Positions 43,495-53,093 of a stretch of 64,000 nt of DNA are shown here, one piece after another. Position 1 is the first letter of the stretch. Each line of letters starts with the position of its first letter. Where the stretch lies: contig NZ_JARBEA010000004.1 of the NCBI RefSeq assembly GCF_028863945.1, positions 17,240-81,239 of the forward strand, written 5' to 3'. This stretch comes from Jeotgalibaca caeni. GTDB lineage: Bacteria; Bacillota; Bacilli; Lactobacillales; Aerococcaceae. Position numbers and translations under genes: made by a program. The notes under the pieces were generated by a model. The model ran no database searches, had not been told where the DNA came from, and worked only from the letters and a program-made list of their open reading frames with translations.

Positions 43495-44823
43495 TTATTG
43501 GAAATATTCTGCTAATGCTTGGTAAATGCTATCTGCAACTAACCCTTGATAATACTCACTGTCACAGGTTGATACATCACTATCGTTATTCATATAACCA
43601 AGCTCTAGTAGTAGAGCCGGTTGTGCATTCTCACGGAGTACCAAGTAGTTTCCGAACGCTGTGCCATTATTTGGTAAAGGCAGGTTGTTGGTTAATTTTT
43701 CATTTACCAATTCAGCCAAGTGCATATCGGAATCAGAATAGTAATATGTGGTTGTTCCCGTTCGGAATACACCTTCCGGAGTTGAATCATAGTGGATACT
43801 AATAAAGAGATCCGCTTGATAACTGTTGCTTAGATATACCCGTTCTTCAAGAGAAATCGATTCATCACCGGTACGTGTTAAGATTACGTTCGCCCCTTCT
43901 GCTCGCAAGCGCTCCGCAACTCTCTCTGACGTCTCCATTGTCGCTTCTTTCTCATATAAATAAGAACCGATTGCACCAGGATCTGTTCCACCGTGACCTG
44001 CGTCGATAACGATTGTTGCTTCAGAGAGAAGGGTGGTGATTTTTGGTAGTTCGATTTCTTCGTTTGCTTCTTGTAACTCTGCCAACCAATTTGCTACATA
44101 TCCTGTTTGGTTATCAGGAAGAAGGATCTGATAGAAATCTCCTTCAGTACCGACATAAGGGAATGTCTCAAGCGATTGTGCAGTTAATAAGACTTCAGAA
44201 TCCAATGAAGGACCTGAACGAATATTTACGGCATCATTACTGATAATAATCGATTGTTCTGATGAGCTGGCACTCTCTGTTATGCCTTCTTCCGTTACGG
44301 AAGTTTCCGCTTCTGGAGGGGTTGTCGTCCCAGGGCTAATTTCTAAAAGGTCAGATAATACCCAAGCGATTCGTCCTTCATAGTGAATCTGACTCCAGCC
44401 ACTTTCTTCATAAAGTAATTGGAATGTTTCACCTTGAACGGCAGTACCAACGATTTCTGCTTCTTCATTGTTTTCTGCTCGTACATTTACGTTCGATGCA
44501 GTGATCGTGGCAATGAGGTTCTGCGATGCAGTCACTTCAGTGTTATTAACCAACCAACTTGCAATCCAGCCAATTCGTCCATCATCCAATCGGATTTTAT
44601 ACCACTCATTTTTTTCAGCCAGCACATTCACGACTGTGCCGCCTTGTACTTGTGTCATCATATCATAACTTAGTCCAGGACCGAGTCGAACGTTGACTAC
44701 ACTTGCTTCTACAACAATATTTGTATAATTTGCTAGAGCAACGGTTCCAAGTGAGCCTACACTCATAAAGAACACAGCAAGGAGAATAAGTAAGACCTTC
44801 CTGCTAATACGTATGTGTTTCAT
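43495..44823 (-). CDS. Secreted N-acetylmuramoyl-L-alanine amidase with three SH3 domains
   Basis: Cell wall hydrolase that cuts between muramic acid and the stem peptide. 442 aa from the ATG at 44823 (GGAAGGGGGG upstream); a longer open frame exists but would hide the signal segment RKVLLILLAVFFMSVGSLG (about residues 8-26). Three bacterial SH3 domains follow (about 35-95, 103-160, 190-248) with a Ser/Thr/Glu-rich linker. The Amidase_3 domain (about 268-440) has the zinc ligands His277 (DAGHGG), Glu291 and His344 (SIHYDS) and the catalytic Glu407 (LLLELGYMNN). It may be anchored by an uncleaved signal or released. Confidence 0.92.
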   Translation of the reverse strand: MKHIRISRKVLLILLAVFFMSVGSLGTVALANYTNIVVEASVVNVRLGPGLSYDMMTQVQGGTVVNVLAEKNEWYKIRLDDGRIGWIASWLVNNTEVTASQNLIATITASNVNVRAENNEEAEIVGTAVQGETFQLLYEESGWSQIHYEGRIAWVLSDLLEISPGTTTPPEAETSVTEEGITESASSSEQSIIISNDAVNIRSGPSLDSEVLLTAQSLETFPYVGTEGDFYQILLPDNQTGYVANWLAELQEANEEIELPKITTLLSEATIVIDAGHGGTDPGAIGSYLYEKEATMETSERVAERLRAEGANVILTRTGDESISLEERVYLSNSYQADLFISIHYDSTPEGVFRTGTTTYYYSDSDMHLAELVNEKLTNNLPLPNNGTAFGNYLVLRENAQPALLLELGYMNNDSDVSTCDSEYYQGLVADSIYQALAEYFQ

Positions 44824-44860
44824 TTTCGCCCCCCTTCCTGTAATTCTTAACTCTTTGTAT

Positions 44861-44875
44861 AGTATTATAGCAAAC
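44861..44875 (-). promoter_or_regulatory. Extended -10 promoter of the amidase
   Basis: On the minus strand TGCTATAAT (TATAAT at 44864-44869) lies about 40 bases before the amidase start. No convincing -35 is seen. Confidence 0.55.
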
Positions 44876-44949
44876 CTTTGAAAAGATATGCAAAGCCTTT
44901 TCATATTATCTATAAACATTTTTATTTTAATCGTTTTTTCATGATTAGC

Positions 44950-44978
44950 TTGACAACCCGCTTCGCATCTTGTATCTT
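44950..44978 (+). promoter_or_regulatory. Promoter of the hisS-aspS operon
   Basis: TTGACA, 17 bases, TATCTT preceded by TG. Lies just before the T-box leader. Confidence 0.7.
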
Positions 44979-44994
44979 AGATGTAATATTTTAT

Positions 44995-45219
44995 CCTGAG
45001 AAGACGAAAGTAGAGACACTGAATCTGTATAGAGAGAATAGTCGTGGCTGTAAACTATTCCAGAGGATTGTTTTCGAAAGACAAGTTGGAGGACTGGTAG
45101 TGCAAAGCTATCACGCGGCAAGCGTTATTTGCTAAAGGAGAGTCCTTATACTCTCGAATCAAGGTGGTACCACGTCCAAAAACGTCCTTTCCCATATGGG
45201 GATAGGGCTATTTTTTTCG
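44995..45219 (+). promoter_or_regulatory. T-box leader of hisS-aspS, specifier GAC (Asp)
   Basis: tRNA-sensing attenuator. The T-box sequence is AAGGTGGTACCACG (45161-45174; consensus AGGGTGGNACCGCG), followed by a terminator hairpin GTCCTTTCCC...GGGGATAGGGC and seven T. In stem I, AGTA (45009-45012) and GAA (45076-45078) form the loop E pair; after GAA-A comes GAC (45080-45082), the Asp codon. The glyQS leader in this window has the same AGTA-to-GAA distance (67 bases) with GGC in that place, which supports the alignment. Uncharged tRNA-Asp would therefore induce both synthetases. Confidence 0.88.
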
Positions 45220-45260
45220 TTAAAAATAGGGGAAGTATAGTAGAGGGAGAGAAAAAATCC

Positions 45261-46580
45261 ATGATCCAACGTCCAAAAGGAACGGCAGATATTTATTTAG
45301 ATGAAATGGCAATTTGGCAATATGTCGAAGAAACTGCACGTATTTTTATGCACGATTATCAATATTCAGAAATTCGTACACCATTATTTGAAAGCTATGA
45401 CTTATTCACGCGTAGTGTGGGTGATACAAGTGATATTGTCCAAAAAGAAATGTATGATTTTATGGACAAAGGAGATCGTCGCCTGGCTTTGAAGCCAGAA
45501 GGGACAGCACCTATTGTACGGGCCTACGTAGAAAACAAATTATTTGGGCCTGAATATCCAAAACCATTAAAGGTTTATTATTTGAGTCCTATGTTCCGTT
45601 ACGAGCGTCCTCAAGGGGGCAGAAGCCGTCAGTTCCATCAACTAGGAGTAGAAGCTCTTGGTAGTGCTAATCCTGCAGTAGATGCTGAAGCAATCGCGTT
45701 AGTATGGGAATTATTAGCTGAAATTGGTGTCAAAGATTTGAAATTAGTTTTGAATTCGTTGGGTAAAAAAGAGGATCGTCTTCGTTTCCGTGAAGCATTG
45801 ATCAGCTACTTGGAGCCTTTCTTCGAGGAACTAAGTGCCGACTCACAAAAACGTCTTCACTCCAATCCATTGCGTGTGCTGGATAGCAAAGACAAACGTG
45901 ACAAAGAAATCGTTAAAAATGCACCTAATATTCTGGAATTTCTATCTGACGAATCAAAGGAACACTTTGAAACGGTAAAAATGATGTTAGAAGAATTAAA
46001 CATTCCCTATACAATCGACAGCAATATGGTACGCGGCTTGGATTATTACCAAGATACGATTTTCGAAATCATGACTTCTTCTAAGGTTTTTGGAGCGGAA
46101 ACTACAATTTGTGGCGGAGGCCGTTATGATGGCTTGGTAGAAGAACTTGGTGGTCCAAGTGATCCAGGGTTTGGTTTTGGCTTAGGGCTAGAACGTTTAA
46201 TCTTGTTGATTCAAAAACAAGAGATTGAAATTCCTGCTTTATATGAACTAGATGCTTATGTTGTGGGAATTGGTGAAGAAACGAATGTAGCTACCCTGAA
46301 ATTGGTTCAAGCAATTCGGAATGCCGGTTATTCGGCTGACCGTGACTATATGAACCGGAAGCCAAAAGCTCAATTCCGTACGGCAGCAAAAAATGAAGCA
46401 AAAGTAGTCCTAACTGTTGGGGAAGACGAACTTGCTCAACAAGCAGTAAAATTAAAAGTAATGCAGACTGGAAAAGAAGTTTCAGTTCCTTTTAATGAAA
46501 TTTACAATAACTTTGAACGTGTTTTCAATACGAATACAACCGATATGACTGCTTTTAACGAGTTTTTTGGGAAAGAATAA
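45261..46580 (+). CDS. hisS: Histidyl-tRNA synthetase
   Basis: Class II synthetase, 439 aa from the ATG at 45261 (AGAGGGAGAG upstream); the open frame extends into the T-box leader but has no valid start there. Motif 1 region [12 protein letters not shown], motif 2 [21 protein letters not shown], histidine motifs [10 protein letters not shown] and [14 protein letters not shown], motif 3 [12 protein letters not shown], and the C-terminal anticodon domain from about residue 330. First gene of a two-gene operon with aspS. Confidence 0.97.
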   Translation: MIQRPKGTADIYLDEMAIWQYVEETARIFMHDYQYSEIRTPLFESYDLFTRSVGDTSDIVQKEMYDFMDKGDRRLALKPEGTAPIVRAYVENKLFGPEYPKPLKVYYLSPMFRYERPQGGRSRQFHQLGVEALGSANPAVDAEAIALVWELLAEIGVKDLKLVLNSLGKKEDRLRFREALISYLEPFFEELSADSQKRLHSNPLRVLDSKDKRDKEIVKNAPNILEFLSDESKEHFETVKMMLEELNIPYTIDSNMVRGLDYYQDTIFEIMTSSKVFGAETTICGGGRYDGLVEELGGPSDPGFGFGLGLERLILLIQKQEIEIPALYELDAYVVGIGEETNVATLKLVQAIRNAGYSADRDYMNRKPKAQFRTAAKNEAKVVLTVGEDELAQQAVKLKVMQTGKEVSVPFNEIYNNFERVFNTNTTDMTAFNEFFGKE

Positions 46581-46603
46581 TTGTTTTTTGAGGAGTGATG
46601 GAT

Positions 46604-48370
46604 ATGGAAAAAAGAACACAGTATTGTGGTTTGATTACTGAAGAGTATATTGGCCAGGAAGTAACCGTCAAAGGTTGGGTAAACCGTCGTCGTGATTTAG
46701 GTGGATTAATCTTTATCCACTTACGTGACCGGGAAGGGATTATCCAAGTCGTATTTAATCAAGCACATCATCAAGAATTATTTTCGTTAGCTGAAAGTAT
46801 CCGTCATGAATATGTACTGGAAGTAAAAGGAACCGTTGTAAAACGAGAAGCAGATCAAATCAACCCAAATATCAAAACGGGAACGGTTGAGTTAGAAGTA
46901 ACTGATGCGAAAATCTTAGCGAAGGCAAAAACTCCTCCAATTGAAGTGGAAGATGGCAAGCTTGCTGCAGATGAATTGCGTTTGAAATATCGTTTTATCG
47001 ATTTACGTAGAGAAAAAATGTTACAAAATTTGAAATTACGTCATGAAACAACGAAATCCATTCGTCGTTACCTAGATGAAGAAGGATTTATGGATATTGA
47101 AACGCCATACTTAACCAAATCGACACCTGAAGGAGCACGTGATTACGTTGTACCGTCTCGTGTTCACTCAGGATCCTTTTATGCATTGCCACAATCGCCA
47201 CAGTTGTTCAAACAGTTGCTAATGGGTGCAGGTATGGACCGTTATTACCAAATCGTACGTTGCTTCCGCGATGAAGATTTACGAGGAGACCGTCAACCAG
47301 AGTTTACGCAAGTCGATATGGAAACGAGCTTCCTAAGCGCAGAAGAAATTCAAACATTAACAGAAAACATGTTGCAAAAGGTAATGAAAGATACTCTAAA
47401 TCTAGATATCCCGCTACCATTCCCACGAATGAGCTATGACGAAGCAATGAGCCGCTATGGTTCAGATAAGCCTGATACTCGTTTTGAACTTGAGTTGATT
47501 GACTTACAAGAGTTCGCTGAAACCACCAGTTTCAATGTATTTAAGCAAGCTGTTGAAAAGGGTGGTCAAGTAAAAGGTCTGAACCTAAAAGGAAAAGCAG
47601 ACAACTATTCTCGTAAAGATATGGATGGTTTAACAGATTACATCAAGCAGTACGGAGCAAAAGGTCTAGCATGGATAAAAGTAACCGAAGACGGACTAAA
47701 CGGACCGGTTGCTAAATTCTTTGTAGAAGACCAAGCAGCGCTTATTCAAGCCATGGGCGGCGAACCGGGTGACTTGTTCATGTTTGTTGCGGATCAAAAA
47801 GAAGTAGTTGCCCAATCACTTGGAGAATTACGCTTGAAATTTGGTCGTGAGTTCAACATGATTGACGAAAGTAAATTTAATTTCCTTTGGGTAGTAGACT
47901 GGCCATTATTGGAATATGATGCTGATGAAGATCGCTATGTAGCTTTGCATCACCCATTCACTCATCCAAGAGCAGAAGATTTGCCATTGCTGGACGAGAA
48001 TCCAAGCCAAGTACGAGCACAAGCTTATGACATCGTCTTAAACGGCTATGAAATCGGTGGTGGTTCTTTACGGATTTACACTCGTGAAGTACAAGAAAAA
48101 ATGTTTAACGCGTTAGGCTTTACGAAAGAAGAAGCTGAGGCAGAATTCGGCTTCTTGCTAGAAGCTTTTGACTATGGATTCCCACCACATGGCGGAATCG
48201 CATTAGGGTTAGACCGTCTTGTCATGCTATTAGCGGGAGAAAACAACATTCGTGAAGTGATTGCCTTCCCTAAAAACGGAAAGGCAGCTGATCCAATGAC
48301 AAATGCTCCATCTGATATCAGCGATCGTCAATTACAAGAGTTAAGCTTACGTCTTTCAGTAGAAGAATAG
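46604..48370 (+). CDS. aspS: Aspartyl-tRNA synthetase
   Basis: Bacterial-type class IIb synthetase, 588 aa from the ATG at 46604, 8 bases after TGAGGAG. N-terminal OB anticodon domain ([19 protein letters not shown]), motif 1 region, motif 2 [20 protein letters not shown], bacterial GAD insertion (about residues 290-420) and motif 3 [15 protein letters not shown]. Controlled together with hisS by the T-box upstream. A terminator-like hairpin follows. Confidence 0.97.
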   Translation: MEKRTQYCGLITEEYIGQEVTVKGWVNRRRDLGGLIFIHLRDREGIIQVVFNQAHHQELFSLAESIRHEYVLEVKGTVVKREADQINPNIKTGTVELEVTDAKILAKAKTPPIEVEDGKLAADELRLKYRFIDLRREKMLQNLKLRHETTKSIRRYLDEEGFMDIETPYLTKSTPEGARDYVVPSRVHSGSFYALPQSPQLFKQLLMGAGMDRYYQIVRCFRDEDLRGDRQPEFTQVDMETSFLSAEEIQTLTENMLQKVMKDTLNLDIPLPFPRMSYDEAMSRYGSDKPDTRFELELIDLQEFAETTSFNVFKQAVEKGGQVKGLNLKGKADNYSRKDMDGLTDYIKQYGAKGLAWIKVTEDGLNGPVAKFFVEDQAALIQAMGGEPGDLFMFVADQKEVVAQSLGELRLKFGREFNMIDESKFNFLWVVDWPLLEYDADEDRYVALHHPFTHPRAEDLPLLDENPSQVRAQAYDIVLNGYEIGGGSLRIYTREVQEKMFNALGFTKEEAEAEFGFLLEAFDYGFPPHGGIALGLDRLVMLLAGENNIREVIAFPKNGKAADPMTNAPSDISDRQLQELSLRLSVEE

Positions 48371-48379
48371 GTTGCGTCA

Positions 48380-48425
48380 AAAAAGACTCGCTGTGGTACA
48401 CTAGTCTGTACAAGTGAGTCTTTTT
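48380..48425 (+). terminator. Terminator of the hisS-aspS operon
   Basis: AAAAAGACTCGCT pairs with AGTGAGTCTTTTT over 13 positions (one G-U) with a 20-base loop; the stem's own 3' arm ends in five T. Confidence 0.8.
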
Positions 48426-48447
48426 GGCTCGCAATAAGGAGGAAATT

Positions 48448-49341
48448 ATGCTTAAAATAGGTTCCCATGTTTCGATGGGTGGAAAGAAAATGTTACTTGG
48501 CGCTGCAGAGGAAGCTTTTTCGTATGGAGCAACCACGTTTATGATCTATACAGGTGCGCCTCAAAATACAAGAAGAAAAGCAATCGATGAGATGAATATT
48601 CCGGACGGGATGTCTTTTATGGCAGATCACGGACTTGTAGACATTGTCGTTCATGCTCCTTATATCATTAATCTAGGCAACACCACCAAACCGGACCATT
48701 TTGAATTTGCAGTAGGATTTTTGCGTGAGGAGATTGTTCGGGCGCAGGCGCTAGGCGCAACACAAATTACCATGCATCCTGGAGCCCATGTAGGTGCTGG
48801 TTCTGAAAGAGCCATCCAGCAGATCATTAAAGGGTTGAATGAAGTTCTAGAACCTAATCAAACGGCTCAAATCGCATTGGAAACAATGGCTGGGAAGGGC
48901 ACGGAAATCGGACGTACGTTTGAAGAACTAGCTGCGATTATAGACGGTGTTACACATAACGAGAAATTATCGGTTACTCTGGATACGTGTCATACACATG
49001 ATGCAGGTTACTTCATCCGCGACGATTTTGACCAAGTGTTGGAAGAGTTCGACAAAATAATCGGCCTTGATCGTTTGAAAGTAGTTCATGTGAACGATTC
49101 GAAAAACGAAATGGGCGCAAAGAAAGACCGTCATGCAAATATTGGAGAAGGGTTTATTGGTTTTGAGGCGTTGAATCGAATTGTTCATCATCCCCAATTA
49201 ACCGATATAGTTAAAATTTTGGAAACTCCTTATGTTGGAGAAGACAAAAAGAATAAGAAACCACCTTACAAGCATGAGATTGAAATGTTCCGTAAACAAG
49301 AATGGAACCAAAACTTGATCAATGACATCTTAACCAGTTAA
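48448..49341 (+). CDS. nfo: Endonuclease IV
   Basis: AP endonuclease of base excision repair, three-zinc TIM barrel, 297 aa from the ATG at 48448 behind AAGGAGG. The ligands are in [65 protein letters not shown] and ILETPY, so the site is complete. The leader contains the aspS terminator; no separate promoter was convincing. Confidence 0.96.
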   Translation: MLKIGSHVSMGGKKMLLGAAEEAFSYGATTFMIYTGAPQNTRRKAIDEMNIPDGMSFMADHGLVDIVVHAPYIINLGNTTKPDHFEFAVGFLREEIVRAQALGATQITMHPGAHVGAGSERAIQQIIKGLNEVLEPNQTAQIALETMAGKGTEIGRTFEELAAIIDGVTHNEKLSVTLDTCHTHDAGYFIRDDFDQVLEEFDKIIGLDRLKVVHVNDSKNEMGAKKDRHANIGEGFIGFEALNRIVHHPQLTDIVKILETPYVGEDKKNKKPPYKHEIEMFRKQEWNQNLINDILTS

Positions 49342-49390
49342 AAAAATCACAGTGAGGAAAGAGGGCGACCCTTTCTCACTGTGATTTTTA
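49342..49390. terminator. Bidirectional terminator
   Basis: AAAAATCACAGTGAG and CTCACTGTGATTTTT pair over 15 bp, extended by AAAG/CTTT, with a GGGCGACC loop. Lies between the convergent nfo and yqfL. Confidence 0.93.
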
Positions 49391-50197
49391 TTTGGACAAT
49401 ACATTACGGAAAATAATTTCAGCTGTCTCCTCAATGGATCGTTTCGCTACATTAATGGTATAGCAACCTAAATCATTATATAAATCCGTTGCGAATTTTA
49501 ATTCTTTTTGAATACGATCACGATTAGAGTAAAGCGTTTCTGAAGGAAGTCCGTAAGCCAGCATCCGTTCTTTGCGGAAATCAACCAATGTTTCAATGTC
49601 ATTGGTTAGTCCAACGATTTTTTTAGGATTCACTTCATACAATTCTTCAGGTATTTGGGCTTCAGGTAAAATGGGCAAATTTGCCACACGTACATTTTTA
49701 TTCGCCATATACATGGAAAGAGGAGTCTTAGAAGTGCGTGATACACCTAATAAAACGAGGTCTGCTTCCAGTAACCCTTTTGGATCTTTCCCATCATCGT
49801 ATTTCACTGCAAACTCGATCGCACTGATTCGGTTGAAATACTCATCGTCTAAGCGGTGAAGAGCTCCCGCTCGTTTTGTAGGATTAATGCCTGTACTTCT
49901 TGCAATGTCCGATACAAGCGATTGAAGAATGTCATAACAACGCAAACTTTCTGCCTTACAAAAGGCTTCTGTATGGCTGCTTAAGTCATCTACCACTAAA
50001 GTATGAATAATAATGCCATTTAATTCTTTTGCTTCTGCTAATATGATGTCTAACGTTTCTCGGTCTCTCACAAACGGGTGATGGTGCATGTCTGATTGGA
50101 TTCCCGGAAACTGAGCGAGTACCGCATGCACGACTTTTCGTGCCGTTTCTCCTAATGAATCAGATATAACAAAAAAACATAATTTTTGATTTTCCAT
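49388..50197 (-). CDS. yqfL: Pyruvate phosphate dikinase/PEP synthase regulatory protein (DUF299)
   Basis: Bifunctional ADP/Pi-dependent kinase-phosphorylase of the PpsR/PDRP family that switches PPDK or PEP synthase on and off. 269 aa from the ATG at 50197 behind GGGAGGG. N-terminal FFVISDSLGETARKVVHAVLAQFP, central P-loop LLGVSRTSKTPLSMYMA. No dikinase gene is in the window, so the target is unknown; Lactobacillales often carry the regulator regardless. It diverges from the Fur-family gene. Confidence 0.9.
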   Translation of the reverse strand: MENQKLCFFVISDSLGETARKVVHAVLAQFPGIQSDMHHHPFVRDRETLDIILAEAKELNGIIIHTLVVDDLSSHTEAFCKAESLRCYDILQSLVSDIARSTGINPTKRAGALHRLDDEYFNRISAIEFAVKYDDGKDPKGLLEADLVLLGVSRTSKTPLSMYMANKNVRVANLPILPEAQIPEELYEVNPKKIVGLTNDIETLVDFRKERMLAYGLPSETLYSNRDRIQKELKFATDLYNDLGCYTINVAKRSIEETAEIIFRNVLSK

Positions 50198-50222
50198 ACA
50201 ATCCCTCCCTTTAAATTTCATG

Positions 50223-50253
50223 TTGCATTCTTTGGTACAATATACTACAGTAT
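50223..50253 (+). promoter_or_regulatory. Promoter and palindrome in front of the Fur-family gene
   Basis: TTGCAT, 17 bases, TACAGT. The -10 overlaps the perfect inverted repeat ATACT-AC-AGTAT (50242-50253), a possible operator for autoregulation. Confidence 0.5.
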
Positions 50254-50284
50254 GGGAAGAAATAACAGCATGAGGAGGGAAAAG

Positions 50285-50716
50285 ATGAGCCATGCAGCTA
50301 TTTTGGAATCTATTGATCGAATGAAAGATCATGGATTGAAGCACACAAAGAAACGGGAAGACTTAATCAAGCTGTTTGCCCATGAAGATCGTTACCTTAC
50401 TGCCAAACAAGTCCAACAAAAGCTCGAAGATGATTATCCTTCCTTGAGTTTTGATACGATTTATCGTAATTTATATGCATTTGTCGACATTGGCATCTTA
50501 GAAACCACAGAATTACATAACGAAAAAATGTTTCGGATGACTTGTCTCCATGATGGCCATCACCACCATCATTTTATATGTGAAAAATGCAGCCGAACGA
50601 TTCAGTTACAGATGTGTCCCATGGATTTTTTCGAGCAGCAACTTAAAAATTGTCTCTTAAAATCGCATCGCTTTGAGGTTTTTGGCATATGCGATCAATG
50701 TGCACAGACTGCTTAA
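50285..50716 (+). CDS. Fur-family metalloregulator (Zur/Fur-like)
   Basis: 143 aa from the ATG at 50285 (GAGGAGGGAA upstream). N-terminal winged helix with LKHTKKREDLIKLFAHEDRYLTAKQV and the recognition helix SFDTIYRNLYAF; C-terminal dimer domain with GHHHHHFICEKCSRTIQL and the second Cys pair GICDQCAQTA, a structural zinc site. The His-rich sensory site fits Fur, Zur or PerR, and the metal cannot be decided by eye. Divergent from yqfL. Confidence 0.88.
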   Translation: MSHAAILESIDRMKDHGLKHTKKREDLIKLFAHEDRYLTAKQVQQKLEDDYPSLSFDTIYRNLYAFVDIGILETTELHNEKMFRMTCLHDGHHHHHFICEKCSRTIQLQMCPMDFFEQQLKNCLLKSHRFEVFGICDQCAQTA

Positions 50717-50756
50717 ATAGGTTGAATAATTATTCGATAAAAATACAGATTCAATA

Positions 50757-50784
50757 TTGCATTTGCTTCAACCTGTGCTATAAT
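50757..50784 (+). promoter_or_regulatory. Promoter of rpsU
   Basis: TTGCAT, 16 bases, TATAAT with TGC in front (extended -10). About 80 bases before the start codon. Confidence 0.8.
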
Positions 50785-50865
50785 AATCAAAGGACAATTT
50801 CATTTTGATTAATTAATAAACTTGATGGAACGGTTACTTTTACTGCTCGGAGGGAGGGAATATTA

Positions 50866-51039
50866 ATGTCAAAAACAGTTGTTCGTAAAAACGAATCTCT
50901 TGACGATGCTCTTCGTCGCTTTAAACGTACTGTTTCTAAGACTGGTACTCTTCAAGAAGCACGCAAACGGGAATTTTATGAAAAACCAAGTGTAAAACGC
51001 AAGAAAAAATCTGAGGCAGCTAGAAAACGTAAATTCTAA
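50866..51039 (+). CDS. rpsU: Ribosomal protein S21
   Basis: Small 30S subunit protein, 57 aa, very basic. [20 protein letters not shown] at the N-terminus and [24 protein letters not shown] at the C-terminus (both typical). GGAGGGAGG precedes the ATG. It is easily missed because of its length. Own promoter and terminator, so it is monocistronic. Confidence 0.97.
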   Translation: MSKTVVRKNESLDDALRRFKRTVSKTGTLQEARKREFYEKPSVKRKKKSEAARKRKF

Positions 51040-51066
51040 TTTTGCCTATGTGATCATGATTCTTAG

Positions 51067-51092
51067 ACCTAGACAACTTGTCTAGGTTTTTT
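51067..51092 (+). terminator. Terminator of rpsU
   Basis: ACCTAGACAA/TTGTCTAGGT, 10-bp perfect stem with a 1-base centre (so a few inner pairs open to form the loop), followed by six T. Confidence 0.88.
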
Positions 51093-51231
51093 CTACTTTT
51101 AGGACACAAATCCCTCAAACAGACGGCTATAACAAACCAACATCCGACTTTTGCATAGTAACAAACGAAGCTACGTATGATATAATGAAAAAGATATGTA
51201 ATCAAACGAATGATAGAGGAGTGTAACATAT

Positions 51232-52200
51232 TTGACTGAAAACGAACGTTATCCAGTTACTGTTGATATCCGTGTAGAAGATGCTTCTACAATGCCGGCC
51301 TTACTAGGATCACAGGATAAACATATCTTATTATTAGAAGATGCTTTGGACGTCATTATTAATAGCAGGGGAACACATATTGAAATAAAAGGAACCGAAG
51401 GGAATACAGCTATCGTCCATTCACTGCTCACTCAACTGATGAGCTTGATTCATAGAGGGATTCCTATTGCTCAAACAGATATTGTGGCAGCTATCAAAAT
51501 GGCAGAACGAGGCAGCTCAGATTTCTTTTCTAACCTGTATGATGAAATAATCAGCAAAACATACACTGGAAAAGTGATTCGTGCTAAAAATATTGGTCAA
51601 AAAGAATATTACGAAGCAGTTAAAAAAAGGGACATCGTCTTTGGAATTGGTCCAGCCGGTACAGGGAAAACGTTTCTCGCTGTTGTTATGGCAGTAGAAG
51701 CTTTAAAGGCAGGGACCGTGAAGAAGATTATCTTAACCCGTCCTGCAGTAGAAGCTGGAGAAAATTTAGGCTTCTTGCCAGGAGACTTAAAAGAAAAAGT
51801 GGATCCATATTTACGACCTGTCTATGATGCACTTTATAACATTTACGGGGTGGAACATACGACTCGATTGATGGAGCGTGGTGTGATTGAGATTGCACCG
51901 CTAGCGTATATGCGAGGAAGAACATTGGATGATGCCTTTGTTATTTTGGATGAAGCACAAAATACGACGGTAGCACAAATGAAAATGTTCCTCACTCGTC
52001 TTGGGTTTGGCTCGAAGATGATTGTGAATGGAGATAAAACTCAAATTGACTTACCAAAAGGGGCAAGGTCTGGTTTGATTGACGCAGAAAGTAAGCTAAA
52101 AGGCATTTCTGGAATCACTTTTGTTTCCTTCGATTCGCATGACGTAGTAAGACACCCTGTAGTCGCTCGTATTATTGAAGCTTACGAAGAGAAAGGGTAA
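51232..52200 (+). CDS. phoH: PhoH-family ATPase
   Basis: 322-aa P-loop protein of the PhoH/YbeZ type. The start is a TTG at 51232 preceded by AGAGGAGTG. An N-terminal KH-like region (about residues 1-110) precedes Walker A GPAGTGKTFLA (about 138) and Walker B FVILDEAQNTTVAQMKMFLTRLG. The family is functionally tied to ribosome and RNA metabolism through its conserved neighbour YbeY. First gene of phoH-ybeY-dgkA-era-recO. A TATAAT at 51181 is a likely -10. Confidence 0.93.
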   Translation: MTENERYPVTVDIRVEDASTMPALLGSQDKHILLLEDALDVIINSRGTHIEIKGTEGNTAIVHSLLTQLMSLIHRGIPIAQTDIVAAIKMAERGSSDFFSNLYDEIISKTYTGKVIRAKNIGQKEYYEAVKKRDIVFGIGPAGTGKTFLAVVMAVEALKAGTVKKIILTRPAVEAGENLGFLPGDLKEKVDPYLRPVYDALYNIYGVEHTTRLMERGVIEIAPLAYMRGRTLDDAFVILDEAQNTTVAQMKMFLTRLGFGSKMIVNGDKTQIDLPKGARSGLIDAESKLKGISGITFVSFDSHDVVRHPVVARIIEAYEEKG

Positions 52201-52209
52201 GGCGCACGA

Positions 52210-52695
52210 ATGATTGAAATTGATATGTTTGACGAAACAGAATCTGTTCAAGAAGAACATCAGCAACTAGTAGCCCGTTTAGTGGAATTTGCTGCAAGCT
52301 ACTTAAAGCTAAAAGAGAATACAGAATTATCCATTACGTTTGTAGATAATAACCGCATTCAAGAAATTAACCGCGAATACCGTGGCAAGGATCAACCAAC
52401 CGATGTCATTAGTTTTGCCCTAAATGATGAGGATGAAGATGATTTTCCGATTAATATGGAAACGGTAGGAGAGAATTTCCCAGAAAACATCGGTGATATT
52501 ATCATTTCGATTGAGAAAACCGCAGAACAAGCAAAAGAATATGGTCATGGATTCGAACGCGAGTTAGGGTTCTTGGCACTTCATGGTTTCTTACATCTCA
52601 ATGGGTATGATCATATGACACAAGAAGATGAAAAAGAAATGTTTGGACTGCAGAAAGAGATTTTGGATGCATATGGACTTAAAAGAGAAGAATAA
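52210..52695 (+). CDS. ybeY: Endoribonuclease YbeY
   Basis: Metal-dependent RNase in 16S rRNA 3' maturation and ribosome quality control. 161 aa. The zinc site HGFLHLNGYDH carries the H-x3-H-x5-H motif, with the preceding DVISFALND. It starts 9 bases after phoH. Confidence 0.95.
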   Translation: MIEIDMFDETESVQEEHQQLVARLVEFAASYLKLKENTELSITFVDNNRIQEINREYRGKDQPTDVISFALNDEDEDDFPINMETVGENFPENIGDIIISIEKTAEQAKEYGHGFERELGFLALHGFLHLNGYDHMTQEDEKEMFGLQKEILDAYGLKREE

Positions 52696-52699
52696 AAAA

Positions 52700-53080
52700 G
52701 TGAAGAATAATTGGAAGAATAGGAAGTTTCGTGCATCGTTTCTCCATGCTCTGGACGGAATCAAAGTGATTCTAAAAGAAGAGCGGAATATGCGACATCA
52801 TGCGGCGTTGGGATTTATTCCGATTGCATTGGGATTCTATTTCCAAATTGCTGCATGGGAATGGGCTTTTATTCTCACCTGTATTTTTTTGGTAATTATG
52901 ATGGAATTTGTGAATACTATTTTTGAGACAGTCGTTGACATGATTACGGACTACGAATTCCACCCCCTGGCAAAGAGAGCAAAAGATATTGCTGCAGGGG
53001 CGGTATTGGTGTCTGCAACATTCGCGGTCACGATTGCTGCGCTCATTTTTATTCCCAAGTTCTATGCCCACTTTTTTTAA
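52700..53080 (+). CDS. dgkA: Diacylglycerol/undecaprenol kinase family protein
   Basis: Small membrane kinase that in Gram-positives phosphorylates undecaprenol. 126 aa from the GTG at 52700, 4 bases after the ybeY stop; a longer frame overlaps ybeY and is less likely. Basic N-terminus (KNNWKNRKFRASF), three hydrophobic helices and the family motif EFVNTIFETVVDMITD...AKRAKDIAAGAVLVSA with catalytic Glu. The cdd gene that often follows is absent. Confidence 0.92.
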   Translation: MKNNWKNRKFRASFLHALDGIKVILKEERNMRHHAALGFIPIALGFYFQIAAWEWAFILTCIFLVIMMEFVNTIFETVVDMITDYEFHPLAKRAKDIAAGAVLVSATFAVTIAALIFIPKFYAHFF

Positions 53081-53093
53081 GGAGGAGAAATGA

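Noticed and set aside
45015..45019. GACAC in the ascending strand of the hisS T-box, as a possible double Asp/His specifier
   Set aside because: Alignment with the glyQS leader places the specifier on the descending strand after GAA; GACAC lies on the wrong side.
44878..45260. Open frames over the hisS leader, including an upstream extension of hisS
   Set aside because: The stretch is the T-box; HisRS starts at the ATG at 45261 with the standard N-terminus [11 protein letters not shown].
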